8,287 nucleotides of DNA, taken from assembly GCA_020696885.1 (NCBI GenBank), contig JAJFMS010000097.1:1-8287 (forward strand). The letters run 5' to 3'. The notes under the pieces are model-generated. The model worked only from the letters and a program-made list of their open reading frames with translations, did not search any database and had not been told where the DNA came from. Below are positions 1-5,810 of this stretch, one piece after another; within the stretch, counting starts at the first letter, position 1; every line of letters begins with the position of its first letter. Both the position numbers and the translations under genes were made by a program. This DNA is from Armatimonadota bacterium (GTDB lineage: Bacteria; Armatimonadota; SYMT01).

Positions 1-685
1 TGGCGCTCACCTTGCGGCGGAGGCTGGCGGCCTCGTTGCCCACGCGGTCCAGGATGCTCTCGTTGCGCTGGCTGCCGCTGTTCTCGAAGAGGCTGTCGAA
101 CGCCAGCGACGGGTAGACTTCCGTCGGCACCGGCGAGTCCGCGCTCATCCAGGAGATGTGCGAGCTGTAAGCCATCGAGAAGTTCGACTCGTGGAAACCG
201 GTGAGCGGCTGCTCGCACGCCAGCACCAGGCTGGGCTGCACCGTCTCCTGCCCGAGGCGGGTGGCGAGGACCTGGTCCACGCTGATACCGCCGTGCAGCA
301 CCGTTCCACGGGTGAGCGGCATCCCGGAAAGGATGTTGCCGGTCATACCCGGGTGGATGCCCACGCCCACGGACGGCTTGTTGAACAGGCCGTTGATGAC
401 GTTGAGCTTGGTCTTCAGGCCTTCCAGCGGCTGCAGGCTGGGGCTGAGCTCCATGTTGGCGCCCTCGCCCTTCGCCCACCAGCTACCGGGGCTGATACCG
501 GTGCCCATGAACTGGACGATGAAGCGCTTCGGCAGCGCGCTGGCCGGCGTGGCCGCCACGGCCGGGGCGCCCCACACCGGAGCGGACTCGAGCCAGGGGA
601 GAGCCATGACAACACCGGCGCCATGGAGGAAGATGCGGCGGGAAAGGCGCGCCTTGCGGATGGAGGCTTCGTCGTGGTTAGGCAT
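1..685 (-). CDS. DUF1552 domain secreted protein (Tat signal), 3' end outside window
   Basis: The minus-strand frame from the ATG at 685-683 is open to the window edge, giving 228 residues of a protein whose relatives are, from memory, about 430-460 long, so roughly the C-terminal half is missing. The N-terminus carries a twin-arginine motif (SRRIFLHGAG, R16-R17) and a short hydrophobic stretch ending ALPWLES, the typical start of DUF1552 proteins, which suggests folded export by the Tat pathway. Further family-like segments are KRFIVQFMGTGISPGSWW near residues 48-65 and GIHPGMTGNILSGM. The biochemical role of DUF1552 is not established. It usually sits beside a DUF1587/1592/1588/1585 protein, which is present here at 1594-4749 but separated by a toxin-antitoxin cassette. 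The ribosome site is weak (GAG a few bases before ATG) and I saw no convincing promoter in the 55 bases upstream. The family call is from recognition of the sequence, not a search. Confidence 0.88.
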   Translation of the reverse strand, partial: MPNHDEASIRKARLSRRIFLHGAGVVMALPWLESAPVWGAPAVAATPASALPKRFIVQFMGTGISPGSWWAKGEGANMELSPSLQPLEGLKTKLNVINGLFNKPSVGVGIHPGMTGNILSGMPLTRGTVLHGGISVDQVLATRLGQETVQPSLVLACEQPLTGFHESNFSMAYSSHISWMSADSPVPTEVYPSLAFDSLFENSGSQRNESILDRVGNEAASLRRKVSA

Positions 686-740
686 GGTGCTCAGTCTCAA
701 AGATCGCGGTATCAGTCAGCCGCTCAGGTGGATCAGGGCG

Positions 741-809
741 TCAGATTAATAGTTCTACGTAATCGCCGGGATGCATGGCACCCACGGCGCTCCGGATGTC
801 ATCAATTCG
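741..809 (-). pseudogene. Out-of-frame C-terminal tail of the DUF5615 toxin
   Basis: Read on the minus strand from 809 the frame gives RIDDIRSAVGAMHPGDYVE plus three more residues and a TGA at 743-741. This matches what I expect at the end of DUF5615 proteins: a helix followed by a PG-x-(Y/F)-x-E strand. It lies two bases out of phase with the upstream toxin codons. The in-frame residues ending at D82 (codon 814-812) and this tail would join cleanly with one extra base, so a single-base deletion (or two-base insertion) around 809-814 is the simplest explanation. I see no slippery heptamer that would suggest programmed frameshifting. The repaired protein would be about 105-106 residues and end at 741. 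Confidence 0.65.
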
Positions 810-1057
810 CTATCGGATCGTGGCCAGGAAGCAGACAGCAGCACCAGGATCGCCAGCGAGCGTCCAGCCAGGTTCTGCTGGTATTTCAAGTTCCGGTCCG
901 TTGTAATCAACAATTCGTAGCCCGCCGCTTCCGCGGCAGCCAGCAGTGCTCCGTTTGTCGGATGTGACCAGCCCCGCTCGTAGGCGGTGTCAACCGAGTG
1001 CTCCTGCAGTTGGCGCCGCAGCGGCACCGGCGTGCCCTGATCGAACAGGATCTTCAT
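755..1057 (-). CDS. DUF5615 PIN-like toxin, C-terminus frameshifted
   Basis: A 100-residue frame starts at the ATG 1057-1055 and ends at TAG 757-755. The first 82 residues read as a DUF5615 PIN-like protein: MKILFDQGTP at the start with acidic D6, then TAYERGW, NGALLAAAE (E43) and ITTDRNLKYQQNLAGR (D54). PIN-fold members are expected to be metal-dependent RNases with acidic residues in the active site; RNase activity here is inferred. The ATG overlaps the stop of the DUF433 antitoxin (ATGA), so translation is probably coupled; no purine-rich ribosome site precedes it. A longer open frame upstream to 1135 only overlaps the antitoxin gene and is not used. After residue 82 the sequence stops resembling the family, while the expected tail appears in another frame (see the separate entry at 741-809). 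The protein is therefore probably a frameshifted, perhaps inactive, toxin, unless the break is a sequencing or assembly error. Confidence 0.85.
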   Translation of the reverse strand: MKILFDQGTPVPLRRQLQEHSVDTAYERGWSHPTNGALLAAAEAAGYELLITTDRNLKYQQNLAGRSLAILVLLSASWPRSDSELMTSGAPWVPCIPAIT

Positions 1058-1278
1058 GCAGCGGGGAGGAGGGCACCGGCGGCCTCCCAATCCAACACGG
1101 ATTCGACTTGGGACCGCTGCACACCGGGGAACCATGCCAGGAACTGTTCGATGGACGCGCCATCGCGGAGATTTTCGAAAAGTGCGGAGACCGGAACGCG
1201 GGTGCCACGGAAGATCCAGACCCCGCTCACCGTCTCGGGTTCCCTCTCCACGGCATCACATTCGTCCCACGCTTGCAT
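1054..1278 (-). CDS. DUF433 family antitoxin
   Basis: This small protein (74 residues from the ATG at 1278) is the usual partner of DUF5615 toxins. DUF433 proteins have a helix-turn-helix-like fold and are predicted to neutralise the toxin and possibly bind their own promoter. Diagnostic segments are DECDAVEREPETVSGV, FRGTRVPVSALFENLRDGAS and FLAWFPGVQRSQVESVLDW, which cover the whole family length. The frame also opens at a GTG at 1287, but a GGAAGG ribosome site at 1293-1288 abuts that GTG and lies 9 bases before the ATG at 1278, so I chose the ATG. The stop TGA (1056-1054) overlaps the toxin start as ATGA. A near-consensus promoter lies about 140-165 bases upstream (1444-1415), and a pair of 12-bp direct repeats in the leader could be regulatory. 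The C-terminal residues after LDW are shorter than in many relatives but no defect is evident. Confidence 0.88.
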   Translation of the reverse strand: MQAWDECDAVEREPETVSGVWIFRGTRVPVSALFENLRDGASIEQFLAWFPGVQRSQVESVLDWEAAGALLPAA

Positions 1279-1355
1279 CTTTCGCACCCTTCCACGCCAG
1301 AGTACACCCCCGGGGCCGCGCTTTGAAAATATGGATGCCCGAAGGGGGGCGCGGT

Positions 1356-1395
1356 TTCGGAGAAGTGCGGAAGTGGCGGCAGATTCGGAGAAGTG
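1356..1395. repeat. Two 12-bp direct repeats in the antitoxin leader
   Basis: TTCGGAGAAGTG occurs exactly at 1356-1367 and again at 1384-1395, 28 bp apart start to start. A shorter related copy (TGCGGAAGTG) sits between them at 1366-1375. They lie in the roughly 130-base leader between the TATAAT promoter and the antitoxin start. They could be operator half-sites bound by the toxin-antitoxin complex. Alternatively they could be a worn end of an IS21-type insertion sequence, since such elements have repeated motifs in their ends. Neither role can be shown from sequence alone. Confidence 0.6.
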
Positions 1396-1414
1396 GTCAA
1401 CTGTTCAGTAGCAT

Positions 1415-1444
1415 ATTATAAAGTCTGGACGCGGCTCAGGGCAA
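1415..1444 (-). promoter_or_regulatory. Sigma70-like promoter for the toxin-antitoxin pair
   Basis: On the minus strand TTGCCC (1444-1439, four of six matches to TTGACA) is followed 18 bases later by a perfect TATAAT (1420-1415). Transcription would start near 1408, leaving an untranslated leader of about 130 bases before the antitoxin ATG at 1278. A run this AT-rich stands out in this GC-rich sequence. Because the hairpin at 1547-1592 lies upstream, the cassette would be expressed independently of the DUF1592 gene, and this promoter might also feed the DUF1552 gene downstream. Confidence 0.55.
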
Positions 1445-1573
1445 GTACGGCCTCATCCGAGGAGCGCCAGCACCCGCGGCGAGATCGGACTCGAAGCGGG
1501 CGATCACCTGCTGATGCCGCCGGATCAGCTCTTCCACGTCCCGGATGGCGAACAGGCGGCGGTTGCCGGCCGG
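1436..1573 (-). pseudogene. Remnant of a helix-turn-helix (excisionase/MerR-like) protein
   Basis: After an in-frame TAG (1576-1574), the minus strand has 45 sense codons ending at TGA 1438-1436. The first part reads PAGNRRLFAIRDVEELIRRH. This resembles the wing and third helix of small helix-turn-helix domains of the HTH_17/excisionase or MerR type (P-x-G-x-R-x-F-x-x-x-D-V-E). A further helix-like stretch (QQVIARFESDLAAG) follows. There is no start codon and no recognition helix upstream; the similarity begins exactly where the 17-bp inverted repeat begins. I read it as the 3' end of a broken DNA-binding protein gene, not an expressed gene. The alternative is chance similarity in a GC-rich frame. 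Confidence 0.4.
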
Positions 1574-1592
1574 CTACCGCCGCCTGTTCGCC
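1547..1592 (-). terminator. 17-bp perfect inverted repeat directly after the DUF1592 stop
   Basis: GGCGAACAGGCGGCGGT (1547-1563) and ACCGCCGCCTGTTCGCC (1576-1592) are exact reverse complements around a 12-base loop (1564-1575). The loop itself contains the palindrome GCCGGCCGGC. The hairpin begins one base after the TGA of the DUF1592 gene, where a terminator or mRNA 3'-end stabiliser would be expected. It is very GC-rich, but no T-run follows on either strand, so it is not a classical intrinsic terminator. The arm at 1547-1563 also encodes the RRLFA part of the helix-turn-helix remnant. Confidence 0.6.
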
Positions 1593-1593
1593 C

Positions 1594-4500
1594 TCAGTTG
1601 CTCGCGACGCTCACCGAGACGCGCCGGTTGCGGAACTGCTTGCTGGTGACGATCGCGTCGACCAGCGTGCTCATGCGGTAGCCGTTGCCGACCAGCTTCT
1701 GGCGCATCTGGAGGAGCAGCGGATCGTCTGACGCCTGCAGCCCGCGTCCCAGCGAATACGCCAGCAGCTTTCGGCAGAAGTTGTCGACGAACTCGGTCTG
1801 GCGCTTCTCGCGGAGGAACTCCCGGAGGCCGGCCAGGCCGCTGCGCTCCACCCCGCCGGGGAACGGCGCCCGGACGTCCACCGGCTTGCCGCCGAGGTCC
1901 TTCGCGCGCTGATCACCGATCGGCCCGTAGCCCTCGAATACGAGGCCGTAGGAGTCGAAGCGGGCGTGGCAACCGGCGCAGGCCGGGTCCTGGCGATGCC
2001 GCTCCAGCGCCTGTCGCAGGGTCTGGTCGCCGAGCTGGCCTTCATCCTTCGGCAACTCCGGCACGGTGGCGGGAGGCGGCGGGATGTGCTCGCCCAGCAC
2101 CTTGCGTACCAGCCAGTAGCCGCGCTTCACCGGGCTGGTGCGGAGACCCGGGGAGTTCTGCGTGAGGAACACGGACATCGGCAGCAGGCCGCCGCGGCCG
2201 TATTTCTCCGCATCGTCCACGCGCACCCAGGCGTTGGCGGGCACCTTCACGTCGTCCATGCGGTAGTGCTTCGCCAGCGCGGCGTTCACGAAGGTGTGCT
2301 TACCGTAGAGCAGGTCCAGCACGGAGCCGTCGTTCTGGAAGCCGTCCATCAGGAAGCGGATCGGCTCCTCGAACATCGCCTGGCGGAGGTCGTCGTTGAA
2401 GCTCGGGAACCGCTCGCGGTCCACCGCGTTGTGCTCCTCGAAGCGGCGGAAGTCCAGCCAGTTACCGCCGAACTCCGTGGCCAGCGCCCGCACGCGGGGG
2501 TCCTTCAGCATCCGGCGAGTCTGCTTCGCCAGCACTTCGGGACGGTGCAGGTCGCCCGCCGCGGCGTGGGCCAGCAGCTCTTCGTCCGGCACGCTGGACC
2601 AGAGGAAGTAGCTCAGCCGGCTCGCCAGGGCGTAATTGGAGAGCGGCTTCACCACGGTGTCGTCTTCCGCGCTGGCCGGGCCGGCGGCGCCGACGGCAGC
2701 CAGCTTCACGCGGCCCATGCCCGGGGTGGCCACAGAAGCCTGCTGGTCCACCCGGTAGAGGAAGTTCGGCGACATCAGCACGCTCACCAGCACGTCGCGG
2801 AGCGCTTCGTCGTGCGTGAGACCGCCCTTCTGCCGCGAGCTGCGGTAGAAGCCCAGCAGGTCGGTCCGCTCCGCCGGGGTCAGCGGGCGGCGATAGGCGC
2901 GGCGCGCGAAGTCGAGGATCCCGTTCAGGTGCGCCGGCTCGGCGGCGGCTCGGACCTTCTCGATCGCGCGGATGTTGGCGGAGGTGAGGCGGAAGTGCTC
3001 CTCCATCGCCTTGATGGCCGGGGACTCGGAAGCCTTGTCGCCCGCATTCTTGCGAGCCTTGCCCAGGTACGCGTCCGCCAGGCGCTTGATCTTCACGTCC
3101 GAGATCGCGTCTTTGTCCTCAGAGCGGGCGAAGTCGAACGCATGCTCCGTGATGGTGTGCGCCTCGGCGCGTTCGTAGAAGATGAACTCCAGGTGCATGC
3201 GCTCCTGGACCTGGGCCAGCATGTCGAAGTCCACCCAGAGGCGGTCCAGCTCCTTGCGGCCGTTCTCGTCCAGGATGAGCTCCGCGAGGGGAGTGTCGTC
3301 CCGGAAGTAGCCCATCATGTTGTGGAAGCCCGCGCTGAGGAGCCGGCCCCGGTCACCCGGATCGTAGAACTCCATCCGACCGCGCTCCGCAATGTAGAAC
3401 GCATCCGGGAAGACGTTGGCAAACTTCTGGAACGACGCCAGGTAAGGAGCACGCACCGCCTCGTCCGCGGGGACGAACAGGTCCGGGTCCTGCTCCATCA
3501 GCTCCGGCTCTTTCGCGTCCTTCGGCTTCTCCCGGCGGCGGGGCCGCGGGTCGACGGAAACCGGCTTCGGCGCGCCGCCGATCTGGAGCGGCTCGGGGTT
3601 CAGCGTGCGGCGGTTCGCGGCGTACTGCCGGTCCTTCCACAGCAGGTTCCACTGCCCGCCGGGCGAGAAGCCCGGGAGCTGCAGGTTGTTGAACTTGGAG
3701 GCCACCTTCTCGCGGAGGTCGGTCGTCCACTCCCGCATCTTCACGCAGCCGTCGCGCGCCACTTCCGGCTTGGCCGGGTCCGGCGCCGGCAGGGCGTTCC
3801 ACATGCTCTGCAGCTTGGCGATGGGGCCCACCTTCTCCGGCTCGTTCAGCGTCTTCCACACGAGCTCGAGGTAGCGCGGGCTCACCTTGGACTGCGCCGC
3901 CACCTGCTGCAGCGTGGCCTGCGGGGTGCCGAGCGCGGCGCGGTGGCGATACCGCCACGCGGCCTGGAAGTAGTCCGCGAAGTCCGTGGGCTGTCGCTTG
4001 TAGAAGTCCACGATGCGCAGGATGGAGTACTTGTCCCGGTCCGTCTCCACCAGCACCGGGTGCGGGGCGAAGGCGATGCCGGTGGAGTTGAGCACCAGGT
4101 GGTCCGCCACGGTGCGGGCGGCCTGCAGGTACTTCTTCATCAGCGCGGGCGAAACGGTGAGCGACTCGCCGGAGTTGTCGAACCCTTCCTGGTTGGCAGG
4201 GTCGACCGGAAACTCTTTGGTGGGGCGCAGGTCCGCGCCGGTGAGGTCCCGGATGGAGTAGTCGTACTCGGAGTTGCTCAGGCGGCGGGCCAGCACCAGG
4301 CCGGGATCGCCGGCGTTGCGCTCCGCCTCGTACTTGCGCATCCCCTTCAGCCAGGCCAGCACCGCGTCGTTCTGCGCGGCGGTGGGGCGCTTGGTCACCC
4401 CCTTCGGCGGCATGTCCTTCACGGTCAGCCGCTCCACCATCAGCCCCAGGTGCGCGTAATCCGCGGCCGCGGCGGCCATGCTGGTGTAGGTGGTGAGGTC

Positions 4501-4749
4501 GAGCTGCGCCTGCGGCTTATCTTTGCCGTGGCAGGAGACACAGTAGGTCTGCAGGAATGGCCGCACGGTGGTGGCGAAGCGCTGTTCCAGCTCCGCGCGG
4601 GTGCGATCCCCGGCCGCGGGCCCCGCCGGCTTGCGGGGCGCTGCGCCGGCACGGGAGGCGTCCACGCAGAACAGCAGCGCGGGCAGCATGACAAGGGCGG
4701 AGACGGCGAGGCCGAGCGCCGGAGAACAAGACCTGAACTTACGGGACAT
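1594..4749 (-). CDS. Secreted DUF1587/DUF1595/DUF1592/DUF1588/DUF1585 protein with planctomycete-type cytochrome c site
   Basis: This 1051-residue protein is predicted to be exported. It opens with basic residues, a hydrophobic stretch at about 10-29 and a possible signal-peptidase site near A36. A CVSCH haem-binding motif follows at 70-74, with DMPPKG at 112-117 supplying the likely distal Met113, as in planctomycete-type cytochrome c domains. Then come, roughly, DUF1587 (154-220, RRLSNSEYDYSIRDLTG), about 380 residues I cannot assign, DUF1595 (605-665, RRAYRRPLTPAE), DUF1592 (700-830, LASRLSYFLWSSVPDEELL), DUF1588 (850-950, RTSPVKRGYWL) and DUF1585 (988-1045, FCRKLLAYSLGRGL). A second CxxCH, CAGCH, lies at 924-928. 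The family's reaction is unknown; electron transfer is inferred from the haem site. I chose the ATG at 4749 because GAGGT precedes it by 10 bases and the signal peptide starts there; the frame also opens at 4809. The usual partner, DUF1552, lies downstream at 1-685. Confidence 0.93.
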   Translation of the reverse strand: MSRKFRSCSPALGLAVSALVMLPALLFCVDASRAGAAPRKPAGPAAGDRTRAELEQRFATTVRPFLQTYCVSCHGKDKPQAQLDLTTYTSMAAAAADYAHLGLMVERLTVKDMPPKGVTKRPTAAQNDAVLAWLKGMRKYEAERNAGDPGLVLARRLSNSEYDYSIRDLTGADLRPTKEFPVDPANQEGFDNSGESLTVSPALMKKYLQAARTVADHLVLNSTGIAFAPHPVLVETDRDKYSILRIVDFYKRQPTDFADYFQAAWRYRHRAALGTPQATLQQVAAQSKVSPRYLELVWKTLNEPEKVGPIAKLQSMWNALPAPDPAKPEVARDGCVKMREWTTDLREKVASKFNNLQLPGFSPGGQWNLLWKDRQYAANRRTLNPEPLQIGGAPKPVSVDPRPRRREKPKDAKEPELMEQDPDLFVPADEAVRAPYLASFQKFANVFPDAFYIAERGRMEFYDPGDRGRLLSAGFHNMMGYFRDDTPLAELILDENGRKELDRLWVDFDMLAQVQERMHLEFIFYERAEAHTITEHAFDFARSEDKDAISDVKIKRLADAYLGKARKNAGDKASESPAIKAMEEHFRLTSANIRAIEKVRAAAEPAHLNGILDFARRAYRRPLTPAERTDLLGFYRSSRQKGGLTHDEALRDVLVSVLMSPNFLYRVDQQASVATPGMGRVKLAAVGAAGPASAEDDTVVKPLSNYALASRLSYFLWSSVPDEELLAHAAAGDLHRPEVLAKQTRRMLKDPRVRALATEFGGNWLDFRRFEEHNAVDRERFPSFNDDLRQAMFEEPIRFLMDGFQNDGSVLDLLYGKHTFVNAALAKHYRMDDVKVPANAWVRVDDAEKYGRGGLLPMSVFLTQNSPGLRTSPVKRGYWLVRKVLGEHIPPPPATVPELPKDEGQLGDQTLRQALERHRQDPACAGCHARFDSYGLVFEGYGPIGDQRAKDLGGKPVDVRAPFPGGVERSGLAGLREFLREKRQTEFVDNFCRKLLAYSLGRGLQASDDPLLLQMRQKLVGNGYRMSTLVDAIVTSKQFRNRRVSVSVASN

Positions 4750-4807
4750 CAACTTGCATACCTCGGGCACCCCGGCGCGACGATCCCGGCGCGGGCGCTC
4801 TATTAAC

Positions 4808-4813
4808 ATTATG
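4808..4813 (-). promoter_or_regulatory. Candidate -10 box for the DUF1592 gene
   Basis: CATAAT (4813-4808, minus strand) is one mismatch from TATAAT and sits in an AT-rich island (about 4800-4863) within GC-rich sequence. A start near 4801 would give a leader of about 50 bases before the ATG at 4749. No good -35 box is present at 16-18 bases, so this is weak. The rest of the 4814-4988 spacer holds GCAAT repeats (4841, 4851, 4856, the last in the palindrome GCAATTGC) and short GC-rich palindromes, but no gene that I can support. Confidence 0.3.
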
Positions 4814-4988
4814 ACTCGTCGGTCTTAAACGTGCTTCGGGGCAATAGTTAGCAATGCAATTGCGACTTCACTGACGGGGTGCGTGGGGGAGGTAGGCGAG
4901 CCGCGCCCGGCGGCGCCCCCTCCATGTTACCGGCTAGAGCGCGGCCCGGTTCCAGGAACGAGATCGAAAGCGCCGGCGCCCGGATCCG

Positions 4989-5549
4989 TCACTCATCGCG
5001 CATCAGCCGGAACGACGGGAACCACTGCGAAAGCAGGTGGAGGAAGAACACCAGGGCCGGTATGCCTACGAAGAAGAACAGCAGCGTCACCAGCACGAAG
5101 TGCCCTTCCACCACGTTGAGCAACCGGTTGCTGAGCGTGGGCCGGGCGCGCTCTTCCGCGCTAATGCGGATGAGCTCCGCCGCCTGATGCGTGAAATGAT
5201 CGGCAACGCGCGCCGCCTCGTCCCGGGCGTGACCCGGTACCGGCACCGCGACGATATACTTGGGGGCGCCGTCAGGATCGCCGCCGAACTCCAACCAGGC
5301 GGCGCGCAGCACTACCTTCACGTCGGCCACATACCGGAAGTCGAAGGTTTCGCCGCCTATCCGCACCTCATGCTCGCGGACCGTCACTTCCATACCGGAA
5401 GCCGGAAAGTCGTCCTGGAGCTCCAGCGCGCAGCGGACCGCGCCCGGCTGCTGCTGGTAGGCGCGCACGTCACGGATAAACTGGCGCCACGTGGCCGCAT
5501 CAACGGTCCAGTAGGCGAGAACGGTCTCGATCCGCGGTCGTTTAGGCAT
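4989..5549 (-). CDS. Hypothetical protein with one C-terminal membrane segment
   Basis: I do not recognise this 186-residue protein. It starts at ATG 5549-5547 ([10 protein letters not shown]) and ends at TGA 4991-4989. About 150 residues look like a soluble mixed alpha/beta domain, with segments such as [40 protein letters not shown] and [17 protein letters not shown] single strongly hydrophobic segment follows at about 151-173 ([20 protein letters not shown]), leaving a short charged tail FRLMRDE. This layout suggests a tail-anchored protein with its main domain in the cytoplasm. It precedes the DUF1592 gene on the same strand by about 240 bases and is divergent from the MetOD1/kinase operon. 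No clear ribosome site precedes the ATG. Coherent amino-acid composition and the membrane segment make a real gene more likely than an antisense shadow; the overlapping plus-strand frame (5037 onward) is low-complexity and not protein-like here. Confidence 0.72.
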   Translation of the reverse strand: MPKRPRIETVLAYWTVDAATWRQFIRDVRAYQQQPGAVRCALELQDDFPASGMEVTVREHEVRIGGETFDFRYVADVKVVLRAAWLEFGGDPDGAPKYIVAVPVPGHARDEAARVADHFTHQAAELIRISAEERARPTLSNRLLNVVEGHFVLVTLLFFFVGIPALVFFLHLLSQWFPSFRLMRDE

Positions 5550-5596
5550 GGTGGTTGCGGGAGCGGCCGAGATCAGAAGATCCCGGCCGGTAGGGA

Positions 5597-5619
5597 GCGA
5601 CCGGCGATTTCGCGGTCGC
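5597..5619. repeat. Short inverted repeat in the divergent intergenic region
   Basis: GCGACCG (5597-5603) and CGGTCGC (5613-5619) form a 7-bp stem around a 9-base loop. It lies between the divergent 5549 and 5811 genes, about 50 bases upstream of the minus-strand gene. It could be a regulator site or a leader hairpin of the minus-strand gene; chance cannot be excluded in sequence this rich in G and C. The remainder of 5550-5810 shows no gene I can support. Confidence 0.25.
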
Positions 5620-5757
5620 CGGGGCCGCTTGAAATCGCTGGCAAGCGGTGCCTCCGTGATCGTACCGCTGACCCACGCGGCGAGTGTGAGCTGGCGGAGG
5701 TGATCGAACCTGAATGGCGAGCCTTCCGCAGATCGGATAGAGTTGGAGAATGCGCCT

Positions 5758-5764
5758 TATTATA
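5758..5764. promoter_or_regulatory. Candidate -10 element(s) between divergent genes
   Basis: The AT-rich run here reads TATTAT on the plus strand (5758-5763) and a perfect TATAAT on the minus strand (5764-5759). On the plus strand a start near 5770 would give a leader of about 40 bases to the MetOD1 ATG at 5811, which is a sensible distance. On the minus strand the leader to the 5549 gene would be about 200 bases. I found no convincing -35 box in either direction. Confidence 0.3.
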
Positions 5765-5799
5765 CGGCTCCCGGGCATTGGCGACTGTGGGATTCGATC

Positions 5800-5805
5800 G
5801 AGGAG
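5800..5805 (+). promoter_or_regulatory. Ribosome binding site fixing the MetOD1 start
   Basis: GAGGAG ends five bases before the ATG at 5811. This is the best ribosome site in the window and supports 5811 over the in-frame ATGs at 5826 and 5829, although those are also preceded, at about 8 bases for the first, by GGAGG inside the coding sequence. Confidence 0.6.
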
Positions 5806-5810
5806 TCGCG

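Noticed and set aside
805..820. Programmed ribosomal frameshift in the toxin
   Set aside because: The codons around the break (TCC GAT AGC GAA) contain no slippery heptamer or run, so a simple mutation or sequence error is more likely.
1058..1135. N-terminal extension of the toxin to the GTG/ATG at 1135
   Set aside because: The extra 26 residues overlap the antitoxin gene in another frame and precede the family's standard MKILFD start.
1279..1287. GTG start for the antitoxin at 1287
   Set aside because: GGAAGG lies directly against this GTG, leaving no spacer; it is well placed for the ATG at 1278.
946..1421. Several plus-strand frames opposite the toxin-antitoxin genes
   Set aside because: They are antisense to recognisable DUF433/DUF5615 proteins and show no family features.
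1966..4806. A 946-codon plus-strand open frame antisense to the DUF1592 gene
   Set aside because: Its translation is rich in R, H, V, G and L with no domains, and it mirrors the codon bias of the opposite strand; the minus-strand protein has clear families.
4900..4988. Intrinsic terminator after the 186-residue protein gene
   Set aside because: GC-rich palindromes such as GCGCCGGCGC have no workable loop or T-run, so I could not support a terminator.
5037..5810. Upstream extension of the MetOD1 frame
   Set aside because: The extra residues are not protein-like, overlap the minus-strand gene antisense, and a strong ribosome site marks 5811 as the start.
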